Shown here: positions 35,001 to 49,899 of the stretch, piece by piece
How the letters are laid out: every line of letters begins with the position of its first letter
Position numbering within the stretch: position 1 is the first letter of the stretch
NCBI GenBank assembly: GCA_029953675.1
Contig: JAMWBK010000001.1
Coordinates: 2,827,001-2,891,000 of the forward strand
DNA: 64,000 nt
From: Rhodosorus marinus
Taxonomy: Eukaryota; Rhodophyta; Stylonematophyceae; Stylonematales; Stylonemataceae
Reading direction: 5' to 3'
Position numbers and translations under genes: made by a program
The notes under the pieces: model-generated
What the model was told of the DNA's origin: nothing
The model's input: the letters and a program-made list of their open reading frames with translations, nothing else
Databases searched by the model: none

Positions 35001-36011
35001 TGACGACGATCGCATTGAGCAGCTCCTGGGGAACCTTAGGAGTGCTCATCAAACTATGGGTAAGCGTTCTGTTCAACGTACAGCTCCAATCGATTGTCCG
35101 TCGTAGTCGCTCACCCGATCTTTGGTGCAACATTTTGTTTTTCCTCCTGCACAGCCGGGTTCAAGATGAGCCCAATTGAGTTCGAAAAGGATGACGATAC
35201 GAACCACCACATCGACTTCATCACTGCTTGCTCGAACCTTCGGGCTACGAATTATTCAATAGAGAACGCAGATCGACATACCTCGAAGCGGATAGCAGGC
35301 AAGATCATTCCTGCCATCGCGACGACCACCGCGTACGTCACTGGATGCTCGTGCATAGAGCTGTACAAATTGGTGCGTCTCGGCTACACCAGTGCAGGTG
35401 CTGTGGAGGAGAACGCGTGGCTGAAGGTTGATGACGCCGGAACAGAAGAGAAGCAGAAGGCGAAGGAGGTGAGCCTTCCAAGCGTGCAAACAAATTTTTG
35501 GGCGGGGGGAACCCGAACGTTTATAGGACTGATCTGTTGAGTGCCTGCTGAAAAACACGTGATTTTTCCCTTCTGTACCACTACGTAGAAGGAGCTGGAG
35601 ATTTTCAAGAACGGGTTTGTAAATCTGGCTCTGCCATTCTTCGCGTTCTCGGATCCCATCGCCGCTGGGAAGAATAGCATGGGGGCCGGCCGATACTGGA
35701 CTCTTTGGGATCGCTTTGACGTAGACATGGGCGAAGAGCTCTCACTACAAGGGCTACTGGACCACTTCCAAAACAAGTACGGTTTGGAGATAACCATGAT
35801 CAGCTGTGGGGTGAGCTTCCTTTACTCTACGTTCACGTCCAAGGACAAGCTCGCCCAGAGGATGCCAATGAAGCTGAGCGAAGTCGCCAAGATGGTCGGC
35901 AAGATGGAGTTCCACGATAGCCAGCAGTACCTTGTCATGGAGGTTTGCTGTAACGACGAGTCCGGCGACGATGTAGAAGTACCCTACATTCGATATCGTT
36001 TTAGATGGTAG
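32071..36011 (+). CDS. UBA1: Ubiquitin-activating enzyme E1
   Basis: Nine exons: 32071-32430, 32593-32868, 32941-33189, 33281-33898, 33981-34374, 34473-34852, 34945-35059, 35155-35468 and 35589-36011. All eight junctions keep frame and give 1042 residues, the normal family length. Order: inactive adenylation half ([23 protein letters not shown]), first catalytic Cys half-domain, active adenylation half ([40 protein letters not shown]), second catalytic half-domain with the thioester Cys in [12 protein letters not shown], and the C-terminal ubiquitin-fold domain ending [14 protein letters not shown]. It charges ubiquitin with ATP and passes it to E2 enzymes. The start is the first ATG preceding the conserved core. 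No residue essential to the family appears lost. Confidence 0.98.
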
Positions 36012-36482
36012 GTCACAAAAAACTAAACGGATGTTGTCCATTGCATTTTTTTTTTTGGGAGGGGTGTCCGCTTTTGCAAGACTCGTGCCGGTGACGGCAT
36101 CAGAAGCTTGGAAATTTTTGAGCTTCTCATGAGCAGAGGTTACCCAAGTCATTTATCAACACCCGATCACGCTCTGGGGTGCAGTTTATTTGCCATGAAC
36201 GGAGTTGTTCACAAAACTCAGTGCGTCGACTCCTTTGGGGTTTGTAAAACTCGAGTTCGGATACCACGGTATTCGAGTCCGTTCGATTGCGGATTCTGTC
36301 CGAGTCTAGTCGCAGCCTTTGAACTTGTTGCATACTCGGGACTTGAAAAACGCTCCCAGTTTATTTGTATTCGCAACCCTCCATCCTGTGATTCGTCTGC
36401 TCTTTTCCCATTCTCTCTCGCGGCTGGTCTCTCCTTTCCTCTCTTTTAGGAATATAAAATCATTTTACTCGTGCAAACTTTT
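36012..36482. other. Convergent 3' spacer
   Basis: 470 bp between the stops of UBA1 and the minus-strand ARF gene. It begins with a T10 run followed by G-rich sequence (36049-36066). No gene or hairpin seen. Confidence 0.4.
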
Positions 36483-39841
<3,359 letters not shown>

Positions 39842-40136
39842 CTGGCGCATAGGTAGAAGGCTAACGTCATGCGAGAAGTTTGATATGCACCTCTACAAAT
39901 GCTCTAAAGACTTTACAGTGTACCATTGCCCAACAAAGGCAGCTCTGTTTTGAACCCTAGCGGCTTCCGGGCACATCTAAAATACATTACGCCATAATTT
40001 CTACATTCGTTCCTCAAAGCTGTATATACGTCTCGCACTGTGAGGGTATTTACCCCTGTCCATGATTTCGTCCTCTAGACCTCCTGATCCAACAGGAGAC
40101 TCGAGAAGATCCTGCCCTTCTCGAAGAACCCCGATA

Positions 40137-41125
40137 TTGAAGGAATATATTCGGCAGGATTTTTATAGAGGGTAAACTATGAAATTTTTACTAGAGAGAG
40201 AACCGATGAAGCTGGCGCCGACCAGCAGGCCTCTTTACTCTGATAGTAAAGAGTCCCATTGATCATTATCTAGATCCTTGAACCATTAGGGAGGGTATAA
40301 CTGCTTTCTGTTGAGCTGAAGCCTGTCTGTTCGCTTTTGTACTTGCAGATGGTGCATTTCGGCTTGTGTGAAGTTCTTGTGGTTGAGCACGGCCGTGGTC
40401 CACCCTGGATCCGTGAATCGAGGGGTTTACGTGCTTGTCAGGAGCTAGAAGCGGGATTCTGACCGATTGGTACCTAAACGGGTGGACTAATATTTTTTAG
40501 CGGCCAAGCCTAGTGCTATAGCATGCGCTTCAAATCCGCCCGCTTTTTCGCCAGACTTGAATCTGACGCGGCAGAATACTAACACGGCTTTGTAAACAAC
40601 CTGCGACTGTTTCTATCACGATTTTGACGCCTTTTTAACAGTTAAAGCCTCGGGTTGTGCTGTCCACTCCATAGCTTGCTCACATCAGAGTGCAAAGGTG
40701 TGCTCCTAACAAGCGTTTTTCTAAAAACAATTGTGATCTGAAACGTTATCCTGGGGCTCTATCCTAAAGATTCACAGACCTCCTCGCCCATGACAAAATA
40801 ATATCCGCTGTCCCTGTCCTCTTACAACCAAACCTGGTTGACAGACGAGTTGATTTTCGTTGGCAACGCGTTTGGGCAAAACCACAAGGACTTTACACAA
40901 GCCGAAATGCACCATCAAGTACAAAAGCGAAAAGACAGGCTTCAGCTCTACAGAAAGCACTCCCTAATGGTTCAAGGATCTAGATAATGATCAATGGGCT
41001 ATCAGAGTAAAGGGGCCTGCTGGTCCGTGCCAGGTTCATCGGTTCACTGTCTAGGATGGATGCAAAATTTCATATTCCACCCCCTATAAAAATCGTGCCG
41101 CATATATTCTATTAATATCCTTCAA
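40137..41125. mobile_element. Fold-back / long terminal inverted-repeat element
   Basis: Two arms of about 248 bp (40137-40384 and 40879-41125) are reverse complements with scattered small insertions. Shared words include CCATTGATCATTATCTAGAT and GATGGTGCATTTCGGCTTGT. The ~495-bp centre has no open frame of note. The left arm has extra blocks (for example GGTATAA and a TTTACTCTGATAGTAAA hairpin) that the right arm lacks. This is the shape of a non-autonomous fold-back or MITE-type element. I could not identify target duplications. Confidence 0.8.
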
Positions 41126-42203
41126 GGGGTAGAAAAATATTTCAATTAAAACTATTTTATTTTATTGAAATTTATTTCTCATCGAAAAATGTTTCTCTTG
41201 GGGGTAAAAATATCTGGATGAGTTTGGTCCTCGTGGTAAGGGGGGTTGTAAGAATCTTGCAAATAATTGATAAGCAACGGGTGAAGCAGTGCCCTTGACT
41301 AGGGTTTGTAAGTAGCTCGAATCGGTGTTTGCTTGAAACTTAGGAAATGATATCCACTATGTTGAAGCTGAAAGGAGGATGTAGGGTAGATCTGAGTTTT
41401 TGAAGAAGTTTCGATTAGCATCACAGCACCGCTGAATCTGGCAACTAATCAGTTGCTACAACCGTTGAGCATGAGGGAAGGTATCCCCGCTTCAGCGGAG
41501 ATGCTTCTGACGCTTGTCACTCGTTTCCGTACATGAGATAGGATCTTTGCCTGGATCCATCTCCAGCTTCTAATGGATTTCGAATTGGCTCTGCTAAGTT
41601 ACTCAGGATTGCAGAGTAGGCGCGTTCATTTCCAGAGGGTGCGTTGGAAAGTCAGGACCTTGCGCGCTGCATCTGGTGGTCTAGTACAAACATCAATCGA
41701 TTAGGTTCTGTCGCTACTTCTCTGGATTACCAAGCGTTTTCGCTTTGGAGTGGTTGTAGGGGAAGACCGGAATGGGTAACCGTCTGTAGAGGAGTAAGTC
41801 CAAGGCTGTTCTTTCCTTGGCTGTACTCGGGAGGGGAAGGCGACTCTTCCAAAACGTCTTTGGAAAATCCCAAGGAACTTTTTTGAGGTAGGCGCTTTTT
41901 TTTCAGAAGTTTACGGTCGGCGGCTCAGCTTTGATTGAGGACTAAGTTGACACCGGAGCGAGGCCCTTCGGAGTTTGAAGGATAGCATCGATTCAACCAG
42001 TAATGACGAAATGTCGTAGCTTCACTGACTTGGTAAGGATAACGTAGACGCGTGTATGTTTACGAGGACTGAGCCTAAGAACGTTGAGTGTCTTGAAACC
42101 AGAGTCGGAGGGCCCAGAATCGCTGACCGTGCAATGTCTCTCTCACTCGACTGGGGGAGTACTCTCCGGTCCCCCATGCCGGAGACCCACCTGGTCCCCT
42201 GAT

Positions 42204-42231
42204 GTGGCCAGCCCGCAAGGGGGCTGGCCAC
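42204..42231. repeat. GC-rich hairpin
   Basis: Arms GTGGCCAGCCC and GGGCTGGCCAC (11 bp each, perfect) enclose a 6-nt loop GCAAGG. It stands alone in noncoding DNA and could form a stable RNA or DNA stem. Confidence 0.8.
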
Positions 42232-42777
42232 CGACTGAGTTTGGAGTAGACTTCGTTTCGGACTCTGTGAGGGTTGGCTAATTGACGAGTCACGTAGATG
42301 TCTGAGGGATTATGTGAACGCTTCCTCACGAGAGTAGTACTGATTTTGGGGAACAAATAAGATCATCCAGAGACAATAAGCACGGCTGAACTGCCCGTGC
42401 GAGTTCGACCATCCTCGGTACTGAGCGGAGACGACGTCACGGAGAACATCGACTTGTCCATAAGCAACCCCAGTATCTTCTTCCAGACGTGGTTCACCAT
42501 TCATTGTTCTTGCGTATCAGCAAGCCTCCACTGCACACAGTGCTGGTCAAATCCCCGGCTAAGTGCCAGGCTTTAGACGCTATGGGGTCTGCCCGGTCCT
42601 TCACGCGGTATCGACTGTTGCTTTGAGAGGAAACCGAACTGCCAAAGCTCAGTTTTAGTTTACCGCTCAATGGGTAATTTTGGACATTTCTTAATATACA
42701 ATACAAGCATTTGTTCCGTCTCCATGTTCCGAGGTAGATCGCGCTAAGCACGACGCCGGCATTAGGACAACCTGTCA

Positions 42778-43325
42778 TTAAACCCGGACCAACTTCTTCA
42801 GCTGTTTCTTGCTCATCTTTTTGATGGTCTTCGGGTTGGTGACCTGTGGATGGAGACAACCATACTTGTTGTTTAGAGCCGGTTTTGAGCAACCGAAAAA
42901 GTTTGTTGTCTTTTTTTCGACCTCACTCACCATCTGGCTCTTCGAGCTTCTCAGTCGATTCTCTTCCTTAGTTTTCCGCTTCTGGCGAAGCCTGTCCCTT
43001 TCGGCCTAAAGCAAAAACCGAGAAAACAAGGGTCAACCTTCCTCTTCAGAAACAGTCCTCAGAATGGAAGACCAAAAAAACCGCCGGTCCCTACCTCCTT
43101 AGCTGCCCTTTCCTCCTCCTTCTTTTCCTTAACAGCAGCAGATAGAGCTTTCTTCTTGGCCCTTTGTTCCCTCCTCTTCTCCACAGATAGCTTCAACGAC
43201 GGCACATTGACCACAGAAGAATACCTCTGCTTCCTCGCTGCTCTCCACGGCCTCGCTCCACCTCGAGACGGTACTTTGCCCACCTCCTTTCCGAGTAGCT
43301 CCCTTCCACCTTTCTCATTAGTCAT
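42778..43325 (-). CDS. CGR1: CGR1 / CCDC86-like nucleolar protein
   Basis: Three exons (43325-43095, 43005-42931, 42843-42778) with matching phases give 123 residues. After a short leader comes RPWRAARKQRYSS, then a long charged helix rich in Lys, Arg and Glu (EKRREQRAKKKA, EKKEEERAAKE), and a conserved-looking C-terminus NPKTIKKMSKKQLKKL. This is the pattern of the CGR1/CCDC86 family, small coiled-coil proteins needed for processing of pre-rRNA of the large ribosomal subunit. The low-complexity helix makes homology less secure than the gene model; the C-terminal motif is the best evidence. It lies near the eS7 gene but is transcribed away from it. Confidence 0.82.
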
Positions 43326-44935
43326 GCTTGTACTCTCTATATATCCTAAGTCCTATCCTTTCCCACGAAAAAAAACCTCCTTAACTCCGACCGCATGAAA
43401 AGTGACCTTCCTCGTCGGCATCCACACTTTTTCAGTCCACCGCTGCGCCGTTACCGATGTCCCATCTGGGTTATGGGACAGATGGGACAGTGCGACAGTT
43501 TACTGAGTAGGTGGGTGGGTGTGGCGGGAAGCAATCAGTTCGAAAGTCCACACCTCTAAACCCGCTAGTTCTATGCCAAATGGAGGTATGAATAGGACGG
43601 AGGGATTCAACCCACTATCTTAATTCACTCCGAAAATAAAACTTCGTTGTTTTATTTTTCTATCCTCCTGCTCCCTATCCTCTACCTTTCCGTCTCTTTC
43701 CCAGTGAACTCCATAACCCTGTGGCTTGCCTAGCGTCCCCAATCTCCTTTCTGGGACGGGGGGTGTCACAGACTTTCACGCGGTGAAGGTGTTTATTCGC
43801 CATAATCTCATCTTATTCGGGGCCAACAGCCCTCATACGAGGAAAATCTCTAGCAAACGGACAGAACGGGTCTCTAAAACTAAGGCAACCAAGGTGGCGT
43901 GGAAAATATCTCAACGCCGAGAGGAAACGCGAGTGATTCTCATCGCGATCGCGAAACTGTACCAAAGTCTAGCCGCGTCTGGACTATCCACGAGGCCGAG
44001 TACCTCAAGGACTAGAGGGACCAGCTGGATTTTTGTTAAGAGACTAATAATCACCCCTGGAAAGGGCCGCGCTTGAGCAGCGGCTTTCTCCTCCGTCGGA
44101 AAGGAATGACCTCTAGAGCTAAGGTGGCGTTGGAACGCCATGGCATAAATCTCAAAACGAAGCGAGTTAAGAGCCTACGTTACCAGTTTCAGGCCCAGCT
44201 TGTCCAGTGTTGGTTCCTGACAGCTCTTGCGCGATAGTGAAGGTGAATCCTGGGCAGATGCAGGTGTGCGTTGAAGAATCGACTTTTCCAGCCAATTCCT
44301 TTCACAACGCCTCTTACTCTCTAAATTTATTAGCGGCTCGTCGACTCTATCCCTTCCTTTCTTTGACGCGCGGTTGGGAGGGCTATTGTCCTCTGCATCG
44401 ATAGACATTCCATTCACCAGTTTTACCTTACTTGCTGGGGGGTCCTGTATGCTGCCGTACTGCTGCCCTGCTTGTTGCGATGATTATACTCCTGTCAGCC
44501 TACGGCATAACGACGAGCTCTCGCTAAACAGATTTCAAATAGAAGACAAGCTGGTAAACAAACAGCCTGTCCTACACAAAATTTTCTCTATATTCACGAA
44601 TCCAAAGAGGATGTCCCGCACGTCCCACGGGACAGGTCACCTCACCGCCCTCCCGTACAAATTTATCAATAATTAATGAAGTATAATAGACAAGCTGTCC
44701 TTCACCGGTGGATACAGCCTGTCCATTTATTTTTATATTTTATATTCATGTTTCCACTCTCTCTTTTTGTGTTTTTGTGATTTGAGACGCCGTCGCCGCA
44801 GGGGATGGATTTTTGAGTGGGTTTGGGAAGGTGGTAGGAAAGGATGTGAGAGGGGAGGAAAGGGAAGGGGGGAAAGGAGGGAGGGAATAGGAAGCTTAGG
44901 AGTATTGTTTGTTTTGTTTTGTGGAGGTTTATAAG
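43326..44935. other. Divergent intergenic region
   Basis: 1.6 kb between the CGR1-like gene (-) and eS7 (+). It holds a 10-bp inverted repeat GTCCCATCTG...CAGATGGGAC (43459-43488) and the third copy of the retroelement-like peptide (43930-44045, minus). The 150 bp before eS7 are G/A-rich. A 116-codon ATG frame at 43726-44076 overlaps the repeat copy and is not supported. Confidence 0.45.
43930..44045 (-). pseudogene. Retroelement-like C-terminal fragment, copy 3
   Basis: On the minus strand it encodes QLVPLVLEVLGLVDSP, related to the fragments at 21110-21220 and 21588-21668. No larger frame with recognisable enzyme motifs surrounds it, so if it derives from a mobile element only a relic remains. 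Confidence 0.35.
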
Positions 44936-45520
44936 ATGGCGAATGTTAGGCATAAGATCCACAAGGAGAATGGGGCTGAGCCTGACATTCTTGAGGAGGC
45001 TGTGGCTCACGCGATGATTGAGCTTGAGGAGTCGAATGAGGATACCTGGGCGGGCCTAAGGGAGATCTTTATCACTGGAGCGAAGGAGATTGATGTTGGG
45101 AGCAAGAAATGCGTGGTCGTTTTCGTTCCCTTCCGGCTCTTGCAGAACGTACACAAGGTCCAGGCTAGGTTGGTGCGGGAGCTTGAGAAGAAGTTCTCCG
45201 GGAAGCATGTTATTGTTGTAGCGTCGAGGAGGATTATGAGGAGGGAGAGAGCTGGAAAGCGACTCCTGGTCCAGAAGAGACCAAGAAACCGAACTCTTAC
45301 TTCGGTGCACCAGGCTACCCTGGAGGATATCGTTTATCCCACTGAGATTGTCGGACAAAGGACTCGATTTAAGATGGACGGCGGGCGTTTATACAAGGTC
45401 CATCTCGACCCAAACGAGAAGCAAAACGTTGAACACAGGACGGAAACCTTCCAAGCTGTGTACAAGAAACTTACTGGAAAGGATGTCGTGTTTGAGTTCC
45501 CAGTTGTGACTGCTGAATAA
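44936..45520 (+). CDS. RPS7: 40S ribosomal protein eS7
   Basis: Single exon, 194 residues, the usual length. The protein matches eS7 throughout: FITGAKEIDVG, VVVFVPFRLL, VRELEKKFSGKHV, RRIMRRERAGKR, RPRNRTLTSVH, LEDIVYPTEIVG and a C-terminus ending in VVFEFPV. It is a component of the small ribosomal subunit and takes part in 18S rRNA maturation. The leader is G/A-rich and the start context AAGATGGCG is strong. Absence of introns contrasts with most genes nearby. Confidence 0.98.
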   Translation: MANVRHKIHKENGAEPDILEEAVAHAMIELEESNEDTWAGLREIFITGAKEIDVGSKKCVVVFVPFRLLQNVHKVQARLVRELEKKFSGKHVIVVASRRIMRRERAGKRLLVQKRPRNRTLTSVHQATLEDIVYPTEIVGQRTRFKMDGGRLYKVHLDPNEKQNVEHRTETFQAVYKKLTGKDVVFEFPVVTAE

Positions 45521-46080
45521 TTAAGTAAAAGAAGAAAAGCTACTCCGCCATGACTTGGCCTCGTTGAACAGGACTTTGCTAAAGTGACAATCGATCACGC
45601 GGAATCGTAGGATCAGCGGATTGGATTCAATCGCGGAGAGAAGCAGACCTGCGTCCCCAACAAGACCTGTGGTAGTTCACTGATTTCAGCACACCATCAA
45701 GGAATTCAAAACTGCAAGAGGGGTTTCTGAGCTAAGAGCCTGTTGCGCTGCTCGCGTTTGTGAACTCCAAAGGGGTAAACTCGTGCTACTAGCCTTCCAG
45801 CGCGACACTTGAAAGTTCGATTCACCAAAATCTGCCACAACGCCGATGCTCTGAAATATTGGAGCTGCGCTCTGAACCGTGTTTTGAGTTCTAGATTCGA
45901 CATCCACACGGGGAATTTTTGACGAGTAACTAGTTGATCACAATCTCACAGCTTCGTCCTATAGAAAGAGTGTGATCTTTATCGCTTGGTCGTCCTCGCT
46001 TGAGAAACTTGTCTACCGCACATACGATTTTTGAGCTTTCTTGTCCGCGAGATCGGACTCTAGAAACCACTAGGCGACTA
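45521..46080. other. Convergent 3' spacer
   Basis: 560 bp between eS7 and the two-RRM gene. Short minus-strand frames are present but overlap one another and lack features. Nothing else noted. Confidence 0.4.
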
Positions 46081-47219
46081 TCAGTAGCGATCGAAACGAA
46101 CGCTGATGATACGCCCATCTAATTCCGCCTCGTTCAGACGAGAGATCGCATCATTTGCTCCTGCCTCGTCCTCAAAGACGATTGTGCCGATGCCCTTGGA
46201 ACGTCCATCCGGGTTGGTCAGCACGTCCGCACGGATGACTTTCCCGCAAGACCGGAATATGTCCTTCAGTTCTTGCCATCTAATCTGGTAGGGCAGATTT
46301 GTGACTACCACCTTCCTACCACGATCATCCCTGAATCCTCCTCCGCCACCAGCACCACCGCCTCCTGACCCATACTGGAAACCTCCTTCGCCCCTACCAA
46401 AGTCGCCTCCCCTTCCACCTGTCAAGCAAAAAAAAATCAAAAGGAAGCATTAGTCTGCAATGCTCGAGGAATCGGCAAAGCTATTTCACAGCGGCCTACC
46501 GTAGTCATCAAAGCCTCCTCTGGGATCGCGATCGAAACCGCCATCAAAGCCGCCACCTCCTCGGTCAAAGCCGCCACCACCTCCTCGGTCAAAGCCACCG
46601 CCACCGGCGCCAGCTCCACCACCGTAGTCACCGCCAAACCCACCACCACCTCCTCCTCCTCCTCGGTTGAAGAAGCCACCGCCGCCACCACCAGCACCAC
46701 CACCGGCACCGGCGCCGGCACCACCGCCAGATCTGTTGTCTCTATCCTCTCTGACGAAGACTTGCCTACCATCGAGCATGCTATTGTTCATAGTGTTGAT
46801 TGCGTGCATCGCTTCGTCTGTGGACTCATACTCCACGATTCCACAGCCGGCAGACCTACCAGAAGCCTCACTGAAGACTTCCGCGTGAACCACATTACCA
46901 GCCTGGCGCATATGGTCCTTCAAACCCTGCCATCTCGTATCCCACGAGAGATTGCCAACAAACACGGTCCTACATGATCATCCCAACACAATCACCACGT
47001 CAAACACCAGTCCAGAAAGATATGCAAAACCGCAGGAGAAAACAGAGGTTGCTCCATTCTTCGTCATCATCAAGAAAACAAAGAGCTGCAAATAGAGGTC
47101 CAGCTCCACCGCCCATAACGAGAACAAAAATACAGAAAACCAGAACGCGGCTAAATCTACGTCACACCAATAACAACAAAAGTCCATCTTTGAGCGCCAT
47201 CACCACACCTTTCCGACAT
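46081..47219 (-). CDS. Two-RRM glycine-rich RNA-binding protein (hnRNP M / GBP2-like)
   Basis: Three exons: 47219-47209 (only 11 nt, Met-Ser-Glu plus two bases), 46969-46500 and 46418-46081, with phases 2 and 1 matching, giving 272 residues. RRM1 begins VFVGNLSWDTRWQGLKDHMR. The linker is extremely Gly-rich (FDRGGGG and GGFGG repeats, some Arg). RRM2 begins VVVTNLPYQIRWQELKDIF and the protein ends soon after. The RW-x-x-LKD form of both RRMs is typical of the hnRNP M/MYEF2 and yeast GBP2/HRB1 group, which bind mRNA during export. The Gly-rich linker is encoded by GGT/GGC repeats prone to length change. The first exon is inferred from the only upstream ATG that keeps phase; the rest is secure. 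Confidence 0.9.
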
Positions 47220-47924
47220 GTTTCAAAGAATTCCTTTCCCTCTCCAAGAAGAAAACGAACTCCACAATCACCACGAGCCAATCTACTCAAACCCGTCCTC
47301 CTCAAAGGGCCCCACCCTTTTCCCCCACCACCCCAGAAAACCAAAAAGCCTCCTCAACTTCCGTGAGTCCAGAACGCCAACCCCCAAACGCCTCTATTCC
47401 CAAACAGAATCTACCTTCGCAAAACAAAACCAAAAAAACCAAAAAACTACACTTCAGTTCATCATCCACATCGCCCTCCAAACCCCCACATACACACCAA
47501 CAAACAAAAAAAAAAAAAGAGGGAACGCCAATTCCAACACCCCCTCCCGCGTCCTCACCTATCTCAAGATCATACGCTCTCCTCCCCCCCCCCTTTCTTC
47601 TACCTCGCTATTCGCTCCTCTATCCAACTCCCCACCCCAACACTAAAAAAAAAAAAAGCAAAACCAAAAACAAAAGTCAACGCCAATATCTCTGAACTAG
47701 CAACTCACCAACTTTCCTCCTCCAACTCTCACACTACCTCATCTCACTCCGCCCCCTCCCGACCTTCCCCAAATCCAAACCTTTCCATATCTTAAATACT
47801 AATATCCAGCAAGACATCATCTATCTTAATAAGACGTAAGACAACAACCATCTTTTCTTTGTTTTGCGTGTTTTTCACTAAAAATCACTAGATTTTACTA
47901 ACGAGTCAAATATATATATAAATA
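47220..47924. other. Upstream region of the two-RRM gene
   Basis: C/A-rich sequence on this strand with homopolymer runs (A12 near 47507, C9 near 47585, A13 near 47646), the likely promoter and leader of the minus-strand gene, followed by A/T-rich sequence. Frames in it are low-complexity translations of these runs. Confidence 0.4.
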
Positions 47925-48191
47925 GGGTTGTCATGGGGCGTCCGATAAACGTCCGATATATTTTTTTGAAGTGGATAGACCATTGGGAAAAAGTATAAAA
48001 TAAAGGGGGTGGCGGATTGATATTCTTAAAAAAAACAGGCCCGAATATCCGTCCGATAAGCAGGTCCGATAAATCGTCCGATATTCAATCAAGGTTAGTC
48101 TAAGAATCAATCATCTCCTGTCCAGGTATTGAATCATGACTACTTCTTGGTATGAAAAGCTGCCATTATATGATACAATGAACCATGATTA

Positions 48192-48409
48192 TGTTAGAAC
48201 TCTTCTAACCAACTTGTCTCTTACTCAATTCTAGGTCTCAAGATCTAGCATGGCAAGGCCTTATATAGTCTTGGTTACTGTAAACTAAAACATACATGAC
48301 AGTAAAGTAGAAACCAGTAGATACTAAAACACTGACGTCTTAAACTAAAAGTAGGTGCCTGACACTAAAACATAGACGGATTACACAGCTGTCAGGGGAG
48401 GTTCTCACA
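48192..48409. repeat. LTR (left; 3' LTR of the element)
   Basis: 218 bp, TGTTAGAAC ... TTCTCACA. It differs from the right LTR (210 bp) by scattered substitutions and a few short indels, so the insertion is not recent. The sequence TATATAG at about 48264 is a possible TATA box. Confidence 0.92.
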
Positions 48410-49180
48410 TTCTTCCCGCAGTGGTTTTGGGCACAAACTCAAGAAGTTGAAGGAAGAGCATCGAGCACTTTTCGGTAGTTGCGGTAGTGCCGGAGGCGTT
48501 GTCGAGACATCGTATCCGTAGGATAGTCGTATTCAGGGAGCCAAATAGCATCAGTCCACAATTCATTTTCGCGGTAGCATGGAAACTGGCTGGTGCCTTC
48601 ATCGTCAGTCCGCACGCTCAATACCGATAGCACAGGTTGCGTCGGGTGCAGATTGGTTCAGACAGGAATATGTCAGGTTTCAGTTGTCCCAGGCAGTGCG
48701 CTCTTCAGTAAAGAAACATGAAATGTCGGGTGTACCCGCATTTCATCAGGTAACTGTAGTGTGTACGCGACGTCCGAATGTTTTTCGATAATTGGAAAGA
48801 GGCCTAACCAGCGAGGTCGAAACCGCATAGTTCCTTCGAAAGGGAGGTTGCGCGTGGACAAATAGACCCTGTCACCAATGTTGAACACGTTCGTGTGACG
48901 CCGTGAATTCGCGTGGTCAGCATATAACTCCTGCGCCAGGGCTATGGACTTTGCGTGCGTCTGCAAGAATTTGTTGTTGTCGTTTCACGAAAGCAGTCGC
49001 CGCGTCGGCAAGATTAGTAATCGCCGGGGTTAGGGTTGAAACGTCCAAGTTCAAACGCGGATGCCCTCCGGTTAACAGAAGATATGGTGAATATCTCGTA
49101 CTGGCCGAAGTATGGTTGTTGTAGGCCAGCTGAAGTAGGGGTAGACACTGCATCCATGTTTGACTTGTTAATCCACATGC
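48410..49180 (-). pseudogene. Integrase C-terminal remnant
   Basis: Minus-strand pieces in two frames: LPLLQLAYNNHTSAST and SPYLLLTGGHPR (end of the integrase core), then GDRVYLSTRNLPFEG, RPRWLGLFPIIEK and HPTFHVSLLK (the GPY/F module of Ty3/gypsy integrases). A frame change near 48920-48970 separates them and no start codon is present. Confidence 0.85.
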
Positions 49181-49329
49181 CAATCCGTACTCAGGGTAAC
49201 GCGTACGGCTCATAAGGCGTACCGGCTCAGCGCGTCCACTGCGTTTCCTCCAAACGCAAACGACATTGACTCGACGGCAAGCAAGATATGTTAACTTGCT
49301 ATTGCCGTATTCCTTCGAGATTGAATACA

Positions 49330-49610
49330 TACGAGGGAAAATCAACGTAGCGGACGCGCTGAGCCGGGACGCCTTACGAGCCGTACGCGTTACCCCGAGT
49401 ACGGATTGGCATGTGGATTAGCTGGCCGACCCTGAGTTCACCACGCAATTCCAGAGGCCTGGCCAGTTTGAAGGCTTTCAACGAAAAAAGGGCCTACTCT
49501 TCCTATATGCGAGGCTCTGTGTACCCGACAACCGCGGCAACGAAGTTATTCATACTGGCATACATCAGTAACAGCAGGACATTTGGGGGCACAAGCAACG
49601 TATCGCCTGA
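49330..49610 (+). pseudogene. Inverted RNase H-integrase fragment
   Basis: The plus strand encodes GKINVADALSRDAL (end of the Ty3/gypsy RNase H region) and, after a stop, LLFLYARLCVPDNRGNEVIH, typical of the segment before the integrase zinc finger. Orientation is opposite to gag and the rest of integrase in the same element. Confidence 0.75.
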
Positions 49611-49799
49611 TACGCCGTTCATGGAGTTTAGTTCGGACCCGCTCGATATGGTCGTGCGGCTGGAACTGGATCCGTAACGCTGCCTCGAATGCGTCCAGGG
49701 ATTCGAGGGTCTCCGGTATGACGCCAGAAATGTCTCGATCCTGACGTAGTCGCGCCGACCTTCGTATTGGTGCGGTTGGGGAATCGAGAAAGTTGCCAT
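49610..49799 (-). pseudogene. gag remnant
   Basis: The minus strand starts with an ATG at 49799. TFSIPQPHQYEGRRDYVRIE and, in another frame, FEAALRIQFQPHDH match the capsid-like region of Ty3/gypsy gag. A frameshift divides the two parts and the rest of gag is gone. Confidence 0.65.
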
Positions 49800-49899
49800 G
49801 CTCCCGTTTTTTTTTCTTTTTTTTGTTGAAGTTGGTTTCTCTCTCTCTCTCTCTTCGTGGATCAGCCTTTCCTTTCTTCCGTAGGTGATGAGACCACAT

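Larger units (their letters stand above)
39842..42777. other. 2.9-kb gene-free region with a fold-back element
   Basis: Contains the inverted-repeat element at 40137-41125. To its right, 41130-42770 has several short frames (for example 80 codons at 41644-41886 without ATG) that I do not support as genes, and a GC-rich hairpin at 42204-42231. The last few hundred bases adjoin the 3' end of the minus-strand CGR1-like gene. Confidence 0.45.

Noticed and set aside
45800..45860. tRNA-like GTTCGATTC box
   Set aside because: No matching anticodon or acceptor stem can be folded around it.
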